From Acidobacteriota bacterium (GTDB lineage: Bacteria > Acidobacteriota > Blastocatellia > RBC074): DNA of 5,539 nucleotides. The stretch's first letter is position 1; the number at the start of each line of letters is the position of its first letter. A program made the position numbers and the translations under genes. The notes beneath the pieces were generated by a model that saw nothing but the letters and a program-made list of their open reading frames with translations, searched no databases and was not told the origin of the DNA. Below are positions 1 to 5,539 of the stretch, piece after piece. Location: the NCBI GenBank assembly GCA_013140935.1, contig JABFSD010000757.1:1-5539 (forward strand), written 5' to 3'.

Positions 1-1717
1 AAGTGCCGGGCTTGCCGACCCAGTGCATCAAAAAATCAGTCTCTTTGAATTCGGGAAAGAAGCCTTCGCCGAGATAAGGAAAGGCCATCGCGGCGGCGAG
101 AAAGATGCCGAGCATCGCCGTCAACGCAAGCCACGAATGTTTGACGATGGGCGGCAACACGACGCGATAGCCGCGTTTGAGCCAGCGCGTCAATGGCGCT
201 TCGCTCTCTTTTTGAGAAGCGCGCGGCAACAGCCACAACGACATCGCAGGCGTGACGGTCAACGCGACGACGAGCGAAGCAAGCACGGCCAGCACATAAG
301 ACACCGCCAGCGGACGAAAGAACGAACCCGCCAAACCGTCTAGCAAAAACACCGGCAGAAAGACCAGCACCACAATTAGCGTGGCGTAAACAATCGCGCT
401 GCGCACTTCGAGCGAAGCGTTCAACACGACTGAGAAAGGCGATTCATTCATATTCAAACGCAAGCGACGCTGAATGTTTTCTACGTCAATGATGGCATCG
501 TCTACGACTTCGCCGAGCGCGAGAATCAAGCCTGCCAACACCATCGTGTTGACGGTGCTGTTCGTTAGATACAAGACCAAGCCCGCCGCTACGAGCGAAA
601 GCGGAATCGCCGTCAGGCTAATCAGCGCTGTGCGCCAGTCGAATAAGAACAGCGTTAGCACGATGACGACGAGCAAGCAGCCGATCAACAACGCGCGATT
701 CAGATTGTTCAGCGCCGTCTCGATAAACGTAGCCGGACGAAAGATGGTTGAATCCACTTCGAGGCCGCGCAAGCCGGGACGCAATTCATCGAGAGCTTTT
801 TCTACGTTGCGCGTCACGTCGAGCGTATTCCCCGATGGTTGTTTTTCGACGATCAACAGCAAGCCGGGTTTGTCGTTGATGACCGCATCGCCAATCGGCG
901 TAGGAAAACTTTCGCGGATGTCAGCCACCGCGCCCAACGTGAGCGGCGTCGTGAATCCGATTGAATTGGTCTTGCTCAACGGCACATTTGCCAACTCAGC
1001 GGAGCGCGTGACGGCGGGCAGATTCGTAATCGGCAAGCGTTGCGTAGGCGTGTCAATGAATCCGCCTGCTTCAGGTGCGACGGCTTCGCGTGCGGTGGCG
1101 ATGACGGTGTCGAGCGTGACGTTGTGCGCACGCAAGCGATCAGGATGCACGATGATTTGCCACTGGCGGTCGCGTTCGCCCCAGATGGCTACGTTAGCGA
1201 CGCCGGGCACGGCCATCAGGCGCGGACGCATCGTCCAACGCGCGAGGTCGGTCATCTCCATCTGCGACATGGTCGCGGATGACAAACCGATTTTCATCAA
1301 GCGGCTCGTTGAAGACAGCGGCGACAGCATCACGGGCGGATGCGCAATCGCGGGCAAACGCGAAGCGGCGAGCGTCAGGCGTTCTTGCACCAATTGCCGC
1401 GCCGCCATCAGGTCGGCGTTTTGCTGCAAGATCAATACGACCGAAGACAAGCCCAACACCGATTTCGAACGCAAGGTCTTGAGCGAAGTGATGCCGTTGA
1501 GCGCGTTTTCGAGCGGCGCGGTCACGAGGCTTTCGACTTCGGTCGTGGAAAGGCCGGGCGCTTCGGTTTGGATTTCGATCAAAGGCGGCGCGAATTCAGG
1601 AAAGACATCCAGTTGCGTCGCGGGCAGTGTGCGCACGCCGACGATGAGCAAGAGGATTGCCAAAACGATGACGACGCCGCGCAGTTTGAGTGAGGTGGAG
1701 ACAAGGGCTTGGAGCAT
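1..1717 (-). CDS. HME-family RND efflux permease (CusA/CzcA type), N-terminal 572 residues, truncated by window edge
   Basis: Inner-membrane, proton-driven transporter of a tripartite heavy-metal efflux pump; it takes substrate from periplasm or membrane and passes it to the outer-membrane channel. Seen by translation: TM1 at about residues 14-31, followed by DVFPEFAPP (37-45) and EAPGLS (52-57), typical of this family; porter-domain segments with [10 protein letters not shown] (83-92) and [14 protein letters not shown] (from 170); TM2-TM4 between about 341 and 412; then TM5, TM6 and a later helix at about 530-550, ending in [19 protein letters not shown]4 holds [15 protein letters not shown] (400-414), which keeps the spacing of the HME signature DFGxxxDGAxxxVEN with D406, A408, V412, E413 and N414 conserved, and Ala/Leu/Asp replacing Asp/Phe/Gly at its variable ends. 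The family is about 1000-1050 residues, so roughly half is visible. ATG at 1717 is chosen because [14 protein letters not shown] matches the usual start; the frame stays open to a TAA at 1775-1777, and no strong Shine-Dalgarno is seen. Metal specificity is not determined. Confidence 0.95.
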   Translation of the reverse strand, partial: MLQALVSTSLKLRGVVIVLAILLLIVGVRTLPATQLDVFPEFAPPLIEIQTEAPGLSTTEVESLVTAPLENALNGITSLKTLRSKSVLGLSSVVLILQQNADLMAARQLVQERLTLAASRLPAIAHPPVMLSPLSSTSRLMKIGLSSATMSQMEMTDLARWTMRPRLMAVPGVANVAIWGERDRQWQIIVHPDRLRAHNVTLDTVIATAREAVAPEAGGFIDTPTQRLPITNLPAVTRSAELANVPLSKTNSIGFTTPLTLGAVADIRESFPTPIGDAVINDKPGLLLIVEKQPSGNTLDVTRNVEKALDELRPGLRGLEVDSTIFRPATFIETALNNLNRALLIGCLLVVIVLTLFLFDWRTALISLTAIPLSLVAAGLVLYLTNSTVNTMVLAGLILALGEVVDDAIIDVENIQRRLRLNMNESPFSVVLNASLEVRSAIVYATLIVVLVFLPVFLLDGLAGSFFRPLAVSYVLAVLASLVVALTVTPAMSLWLLPRASQKESEAPLTRWLKRGYRVVLPPIVKHSWLALTAMLGIFLAAAMAFPYLGEGFFPEFKETDFLMHWVGKPGT

Positions 1718-1781
1718 GGTTGTAATGCCGCTCAAACGCGGCAAGCGCAGAAGTTGATCGCTGAAAGTAAGCGCTTATTTT

Positions 1782-1880
1782 ATTCTCAATTCTCAATTCT
1801 TCATTTTTTGACAGGTATGTCGCCTGGGCATGTTGTCCCTCTGTCAAAGAATGAAGAATTGAGAATTGAGAATTGAGAAT
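1782..1880. repeat. Heptamer-rich inverted repeat (long hairpin) between adaptor and permease genes
   Basis: The left arm (1782-1814) and right arm (1841-1873) are reverse complements over 33 bases with one mismatch, separated by a 26-base loop. The outer part of each arm is a direct repeat of the 7-mer GAATTGA (TCAATTC on the other strand). The right arm has one extra TGAGAAT unit (1874-1880), so heptamer number differs between arms. The element lies in the 199-base gap (1718-1916) between the adaptor stop and the permease start; the rest of that gap holds nothing recognisable. As RNA it would fold into a very stable stem in the polycistronic message and could block exonucleases, attenuate transcription or lower permease expression. 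There is no T-run placed to make it a classical Rho-independent terminator. It may be a dispersed non-coding repeat. Function is inferred; the repeat is directly visible. Confidence 0.85.
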
Positions 1881-1916
1881 GTGTAACCTTTCAGCTTCTG
1901 TTTTCGCACTGACAAG

Positions 1917-3215
1917 TTATTTTCCGACGCCGAATTCGGTGCCGAACAATTCAAACGCGCCGGTGGTGACAATCTTTGCGCCGTTGGCAGGCGCGCGTGC
2001 CAGCACTGCCAAACCATCGGTCACGTAGCGCACCTCGACCGCACGCCGCACATAAGTTTGCGGCGCGGTCTGTTCATAAACCCACGTAGCGCCTTGAATG
2101 TCGTGCAGCACTGAAGCCCACGGAATGACGATGCCTTCGCTTGATGTGCGCGTCGCCAACGTGACGCCGACTCGTTCGCCGGGACGCAAGGCGTTGTTGT
2201 GATTGGCAAGCGCGAAATACAAATCGGCGGTTGCTGCGGTCGCGTCGGCGGAAGGCGGCGCATTCACCGGACGCGCCAATCGCACGGCGCCGTCTGGTTG
2301 ATTGAGATTGTGAATGCGCGCTGCTTGTTGGCGCGCGACGCGCGGCAGGTCGCCGACGTAAACCGGTACGCGCACCCAGAGCGTGGCGAGCGAAACGATT
2401 TCGAGCAGCGGTGCGCCGCTGGTGACGGGCTGTCCGGCGTTGGCGTTGAGCTTTTGAATGACGCCGCTGATGGGCGCGGTGACGGTTACGTCAAAGTCTG
2501 AAGCGAGCGTAGCGTTGCCGGGTCGTTGCAAACGCTGGCGCGCGGTTTTCAATTCGGCTTCGGCGAGCGCGAGTTCGGCTTGGGCGTCTTCGACGGCGCG
2601 CTGGCTGCCTGCTTTTTCTTCGGCGAGCGCACTCGTGCGTTGCACACGTTGCCGCGCAGCCGCGACACGTTCGGTTGACGTAGCCGCATCGCGTTCGAGT
2701 TGCGCGCGCAAGTCGCGCTCGGGCGCGAGGAAAGGCGTCAGGTGAAAGAGCGGCTGCCCTTTGCGCACATAGACGCCGATGGCGGGCGTGATTGGGTTTG
2801 CAGGCAACGCCGTAGCATCCGTCGCTGCCAAACCTTGCGCGAGATTCGATTCAGGCAATTGCAACGTACCCGCCAACGGCGCAGTGACCGCAAAAGTTTG
2901 TCCAGGCGGCATCACGATTTCGCCGCTGAGTTCGAGCGGTTCGGCGACGGCGCGCGTTGCCACTGACACCGTCTCGATGCGCAAACGTTTTTCAGCCTGC
3001 GGCGTCAACTTGATCGTAGCCAGTTCAGATTCCTTCTTCGCGTTCTCGACAGTTGCGGGTGCAGGCAGCTTGGTCGCTTCGGGCTTTTTCGCCGAACAGG
3101 CTGCGAGCGATGCGATCAGACATAACAGCGGTACGGCCAAGTTAAGTAAACGAAAAGAAAAGTTTCTTTGTAGTGACGACTTTAGTCGTTCCGTCACCAA
3201 ACAATGGCAAACCAT
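1917..3215 (-). CDS. Efflux RND periplasmic adaptor subunit (CusB/CzcB-type membrane fusion protein), lipoprotein
   Basis: Membrane-fusion protein that bridges the RND permease and the outer-membrane channel. Counted from ATG 3215 it has 432 residues: a long basic N-region, a hydrophobic stretch (about 23-39) and a lipobox LAAC with Cys40, so the mature protein is probably lipid-anchored in the periplasm. Next come a first barrel-sandwich (lipoyl-like) half with [21 protein letters not shown] (about 96-116), an alpha-helical hairpin rich in Ala/Glu/Arg (about 166-230), the second lipoyl half [20 protein letters not shown] (245-264), a beta-barrel with [15 protein letters not shown] (276-290), and a membrane-proximal domain. 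A 25-residue Ala/Pro-rich insert (about 121-146) splits the first half. No Met or His cluster follows Cys40, unlike the metal-binding N-terminus of E. coli CusB. The start is uncertain: ATG 3215, TTG 3200 or GTG 3197 are all in frame and all inside the 95-bp repeat. An in-frame reading continues upstream through the channel gene but is a shadow there. Confidence 0.92.
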   Translation of the reverse strand: MVCHCLVTERLKSSLQRNFSFRLLNLAVPLLCLIASLAACSAKKPEATKLPAPATVENAKKESELATIKLTPQAEKRLRIETVSVATRAVAEPLELSGEIVMPPGQTFAVTAPLAGTLQLPESNLAQGLAATDATALPANPITPAIGVYVRKGQPLFHLTPFLAPERDLRAQLERDAATSTERVAAARQRVQRTSALAEEKAGSQRAVEDAQAELALAEAELKTARQRLQRPGNATLASDFDVTVTAPISGVIQKLNANAGQPVTSGAPLLEIVSLATLWVRVPVYVGDLPRVARQQAARIHNLNQPDGAVRLARPVNAPPSADATAATADLYFALANHNNALRPGERVGVTLATRTSSEGIVIPWASVLHDIQGATWVYEQTAPQTYVRRAVEVRYVTDGLAVLARAPANGAKIVTTGAFELFGTEFGVGK

Positions 3216-3257
3216 CTCCTTTCGGGCAGGACGACTAAAGTCGTCACTACAAAGAAA
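3163..3257. repeat. 95-bp inverted-repeat element overlapping the start of the adaptor gene
   Basis: Perfect 27-base inverted arms lie at 3163-3189 and 3231-3257, around a 41-base centre. Each arm contains its own small palindrome, ACGAC-TTTA-GTCGT at 3176-3189 and its complement at 3231-3244, so the whole can form one long stem or two short hairpins. The element starts inside the adaptor coding region and ends 7 bases before the channel stop codon (3265-3267), so it fills nearly all of that junction. Its size and symmetry resemble a MITE-like or REP-like dispersed element; no transposase is present and no clear target-site duplication is seen. In the mRNA the stem would hide the adaptor's translation start. 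Structure is seen; mobility is inferred. Confidence 0.88.
3216..3222 (-). promoter_or_regulatory. Shine-Dalgarno-like AAAGGAG at the adaptor start
   Basis: A strong AAAGGAG lies directly against ATG 3215 with no spacer. This is too close for the usual 5-9 bases, while TTG 3200 and GTG 3197 are 15 and 18 bases away, which is too far. It sits in the loop of the 95-bp inverted repeat, so it would be exposed if the stem forms. Its use as the ribosome binding site is plausible but not settled. Confidence 0.4.
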
Positions 3258-3264
3258 GTTTGTT

Positions 3265-4605
3265 TTAAGGTTTTGCATTTTCGTTTCTCCAGCGGCTTTG
3301 ACCGGCGCTGCGGTCGAGTTGAATGAGCGCGCGGCGCAGGTCGGTTTGCAATTCGGCAACGCGCTGGCGCACTTCGACAAACTGGCGCGTCGCGTCGAGG
3401 ACGAACAGAAAAGACTGATCGCCTTTGGCAAAAACGCGCTCGGCGAGGCGTACGTTTTCTTCAGCGAGCGGCAATGTTTGCGTTTGCCATTGCGCGAGTG
3501 CGGCTTGCGCCTGTTCGTATTGATTCCAGGCTTCGCGCGTTTCGCCCGCGATGCGTTGGCGCACTGCGAGAAATTGCCACGCGGCGCGTTCGACTTCGGC
3601 GTCGGCGCGCGCGATGCCGCCTTGATTGCGGTTGAAGACGGGCAGTTCAGCGAGGATTCCCGGACGCGGCGAGAACGGCACGCCTTCGCCTTGTTTGAGA
3701 TTGAGCAATCCGGCCAACGTGACGAGGCGCGAGTGTTCCCACTTGGCGCGCGCGGCGGCTGACTCAATCGCCAACGCAGCGGCCTGCAATTCGGGGCGCG
3801 TAGCGGCGGCGGCTTGCAACGCTTCATAACGCAACGCGGCGGTTTGCGCGGTTGTCGCTTCCGGCTTGAGCGCATCAGGCAATGCCGTTTCATCTGCCGC
3901 GCCGAGCAACGCGCGCAAGCGGTCGCGCGCCGTCACGATCTCGCGCGTGAAGCGCGTGGCGCGTTCGTTGGCGAGGGCTTCGTCGAGTTGCGCGGCGGTG
4001 GCTTCGATCTCGCTGACATCGCCGAGCCGCAAGCGCACTTTGGTCAGGCGTACGATTTGCTCGCGCACCTGCACGGCTTCGGTCGCGTTGCGTGCGCGGT
4101 CATTTGCCAGCAGCCATTCGGCGTAAGCCAGCCGCACGTCGCGCATCAGGTTGAGCGCGTTTTGTTCGAGGCCGACGGCGATGCGTTGCAATTCGGCTTG
4201 CGCGACGGCGACGCGGCGACGGCGTTGCCAAAAGACTTCGAGCGGAAAGTTGAACAAGCCCTCGAACTGGCGATAAGGCCCAATCGGCAAGACGAGTTGC
4301 AACATCGGATTGCGCAACAAACCCGCATCAATCAAATCAGCGCGCGCCAAACCCAATACCGACAGGTCGGCGTGCAATTGCGCGTTATTCCAAAGCGCGA
4401 CAGCGACGGCTTCGTCTTCTGATAAGCCGTCTTCGAGTTTGATTGTGTCAGGCAAAGTGAAGCGCGCCTGTTGGCCCGTTGGCGCGCGCCCGTGCCCTGA
4501 TCGCTTTTCGAGTTCGGTGAGCGGTGCGGTTTTCGATTGCGCCAGTGCGTTAAGCGCGCCGCCCAGCGACAGCCATAAAACAAATAAAAAGGTTTTTGAT
4601 TTCAT
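3265..4605 (-). CDS. TolC-family outer-membrane efflux protein (CusC/CzcC-like)
   Basis: Outer-membrane channel with a periplasmic alpha-barrel that forms the exit duct of the RND pump. It has 446 residues from ATG 4605, preceded by GAGG at a 6-base spacing. The frame is open further upstream, but this start gives a clean signal peptide: MKSK, a hydrophobic core (5-18) and likely cleavage after ALA at 22. The two OEP repeats are visible. The first begins [17 protein letters not shown] (61-77) and GLLRNP (95-100), followed by [18 protein letters not shown] (about 118-135). The second carries the [23 protein letters not shown] segment, with PVFNRNQGG at 322-330. Long Ala/Glu/Arg helices between them fit the coiled-coil hairpins. 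Length is normal for the family. There is no lipobox Cys, so unlike E. coli CusC it is probably not lipidated. The gene begins 16 bases after the receptor stop and ends 49 bases before the adaptor start, which supports co-transcription. It is likely the partner channel of the downstream pump. Confidence 0.94.
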   Translation of the reverse strand: MKSKTFLFVLWLSLGGALNALAQSKTAPLTELEKRSGHGRAPTGQQARFTLPDTIKLEDGLSEDEAVAVALWNNAQLHADLSVLGLARADLIDAGLLRNPMLQLVLPIGPYRQFEGLFNFPLEVFWQRRRRVAVAQAELQRIAVGLEQNALNLMRDVRLAYAEWLLANDRARNATEAVQVREQIVRLTKVRLRLGDVSEIEATAAQLDEALANERATRFTREIVTARDRLRALLGAADETALPDALKPEATTAQTAALRYEALQAAAATRPELQAAALAIESAAARAKWEHSRLVTLAGLLNLKQGEGVPFSPRPGILAELPVFNRNQGGIARADAEVERAAWQFLAVRQRIAGETREAWNQYEQAQAALAQWQTQTLPLAEENVRLAERVFAKGDQSFLFVLDATRQFVEVRQRVAELQTDLRRALIQLDRSAGQSRWRNENAKP

Positions 4606-4611
4606 GAATTG

Positions 4612-4615
4612 CCTC
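4612..4615 (-). promoter_or_regulatory. Ribosome binding site (GAGG) for the outer-membrane channel gene
   Basis: GAGG ends 6 bases before ATG 4605 and lies in the 16-base gap after the receptor stop codon. It decides the start: the longer upstream in-frame version would overlap the receptor gene and would put about 22 extra residues in front of a well-formed signal peptide. Confidence 0.6.
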
Positions 4616-4621
4616 AAGCAG

Positions 4622-5539
4622 CTAAAACTCCAACTCCAAAGAGAACTGCCAGCGCCGCGCATTAAACGCATCTATCGGCTTGCCGAAACTGGCGCTGCCC
4701 GCGAACGGATTCAACTCGCGCACGTTGACGGCGTTCGTCAGGTTGAAAATGTCTACGGCAAAGTCGAGTAGTTGATGACGTTCGTTCAGCCAGAAACGTT
4801 TCAACACGCGCAAGTCAATGTTGCGTTGCGCCGCGCCTGACAGGCTGTTGCGCGCGAACCCAAGCGGACGCGCCGTCAGCGGCAAGGCCAACGTATGCAA
4901 ATCATCGCCACCCGTCAGCGGATTGAACGGCCTGTCGCTCGCCAGCGTCACGAGCGGCGCAAAGGCGATGCCGCTGACGAGCTTGCGCCAAACACTGCCA
5001 TCATCATCCGGTGCATCGTCATCGTCTCCGAACGGATTGAACAAGCCGCTCATCACCAGACGATGGCGCTGGTCTTGCCGCGAGAGTGCGCGTTCGGCGC
5101 GCAAGTCGTAAGGGTTCTGCGGCTGTTCGTCGAAATCGGAAGCGTCGTCAACGGCCTTGCTCAGGGTGTAAGAAACTTGCAGCCCGAACTGTTTGGTCAG
5201 CTTGCGTCCGAGCGAAACGATCAAGCCGTGATAACGCGATGAGGCGGAATTTTCGAGTTGCCAAACTGCGTCGTAACGCGCATCCAAACGGCCTGTGTCA
5301 AATACAACGCGGCCTTGCGGTGCGGCGGGCGGCGACAGATTCACATTGCGCGTGCGTGGCAAGTGAGTGCCTTTGACGAATAGATAATTGACGGCGAGCG
5401 TTACGTCGCTGACGAGTTGGCGTTCAAAACCGAAGCTCAGTTGCTGGCTGTAAGGCGTGCGCGGCTTTGAACAAGTGCTGTCAGGCGCATCAGCCGTCGC
5501 GTTGCAACGCCGGATTCAAAAAGCCCAGCAGGTAACGGT
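4622..5539 (-). CDS. Oar-like TonB-dependent outer-membrane protein, C-terminal part, with an apparent frameshift near the window edge
   Basis: This is the C-terminal beta-barrel of a large outer-membrane protein of the kind annotated in Acidobacteriota as carboxypeptidase-regulatory-like or TonB-dependent receptor (Oar family). These usually have about 900-1200 residues, so the N-terminal CarboxypepD_reg and plug domains lie outside the window. The visible frame (5515-4622, 297 residues, stop TAG) shows family landmarks in order: [79 protein letters not shown], an acidic loop DDDDAPDDD (bases 5000-5026), [17 protein letters not shown], and the ending [11 protein letters not shown] with terminal Phe typical of barrel proteins. 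Upstream of 5515 this frame has a TGA (5516-5518), while the conserved-looking YLLGFLNPA is read one register away. Either the gene is broken or the sequence has a one-base error. Its ligand is unknown; position before the pump genes suggests a metal-related role, but this is inference. Confidence 0.85.
5492..5515 (-). other. Probable single-base frameshift in the Oar-like receptor gene
   Basis: Reading from the right edge, the register beginning at 5537 gives [15 protein letters not shown] and ends at TGA 5490-5492. The register that encodes the rest of the receptor is blocked upstream by TGA 5516-5518. The switch must therefore fall between these stops. Treating T at 5507 (minus-strand sense) as surplus gives [19 protein letters not shown] running into PRTPYSQQ, a smooth join with two nearby Cys. 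Only 20-odd upstream bases are visible, so the upstream register is judged on short evidence. Confidence 0.5.

Noticed and set aside
474..1757. 427-codon plus-strand open frame opposite the permease gene
   Set aside because: It is exactly antisense to a well-conserved permease frame, its translation is rich in Ser/Arg/Thr without recognisable domains, and long antisense frames are expected from this codon usage.
1596..1847. Small 83-codon minus-strand frame starting in the intergenic hairpin
   Set aside because: It overlaps the permease start in a different register and is partly encoded by the repeat; no sign of a separate gene.
1806..1848. TTGACA boxes on both strands inside the intergenic hairpin, as possible -35 promoter elements
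   Set aside because: They are the two halves of the palindrome, and neither has a TATAAT-like box 16-18 bases downstream.
1782..1880. Hairpin between adaptor and permease as a Rho-independent terminator
   Set aside because: The stem is AT-rich and very long, with no U-run following it in the minus-strand transcript, and the pump permease directly downstream would then lack a visible promoter.
3163..3257. CRISPR repeat or attachment site at the 95-bp palindrome
   Set aside because: There is only one inverted pair, no direct-repeat/spacer pattern, and no integrase or cas gene in the window.
2779..3762. 327-codon plus-strand open frame crossing the adaptor/channel junction
   Set aside because: It runs antisense through two real genes and through the inverted repeat, and shows no family motif; a shadow.
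3216..3893. N-terminal extension of the adaptor frame (giving 658 residues) suggesting a fusion protein
   Set aside because: The upstream 226 codons overlap the channel gene in another register and encode a Pro/Arg/Ser-rich sequence without domain character; the channel frame there is clearly the coding one.

Overview
The window carries one run of four genes, all on the minus strand, so it reads from the right edge to the left. In transcription order they are the C-terminal part of an Oar-like (carboxypeptidase-regulatory-domain type) TonB-dependent outer-membrane protein (4622-5539), a TolC/CusC-family outer-membrane efflux protein (3265-4605), a CusB/CzcB-family periplasmic adaptor lipoprotein (1917-3215), and the N-terminal 572 residues of a CusA/CzcA-type heavy-metal-efflux (HME) RND permease (1-1717, running off the left edge). 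Plus-strand open frames, including one of about 430 codons opposite the permease, look like antisense shadows caused by GC-rich codon usage.

The last three genes together make a complete tripartite HME-RND pump: proton-driven inner-membrane transporter, membrane-fusion adaptor and outer-membrane channel. The order receptor-C-B-A, with a 16-base gap from receptor to channel and a 49-base gap from channel to adaptor, suggests one transcription unit. The exported metal cannot be read from this window. The TM4 signature keeps the Asp and Val-Glu-Asn of HME pumps, but the second half of the permease, which would carry further substrate residues, is outside the window. The adaptor has no Met- or His-rich N-terminus.

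Two structured non-coding elements sit at the gene junctions. A 95-bp inverted repeat (27-bp perfect arms, each containing a small palindrome) covers the channel/adaptor junction and appears to supply the adaptor's start codon, its Shine-Dalgarno-like sequence and the first part of its signal peptide. A second large hairpin, built from GAATTGA-type heptamers, fills half of the 199-bp adaptor/permease gap. The receptor reading frame seems to be broken by a one-base shift close to the right edge.

Organism: the Oar-like receptor with a C-terminal FNLTN...[11 protein letters not shown] ending, the [11 protein letters not shown] type of permease, moderately high GC with many GCG/CGC codons, and dispersed palindromic repeats all suggest an Acidobacteriota-like genome, perhaps Blastocatellia. 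This is inference from protein style and not from a marker gene. The pump itself is a known type. The unusual points are the repeat used as a translation start, the junction hairpins, and the receptor linked to the pump.
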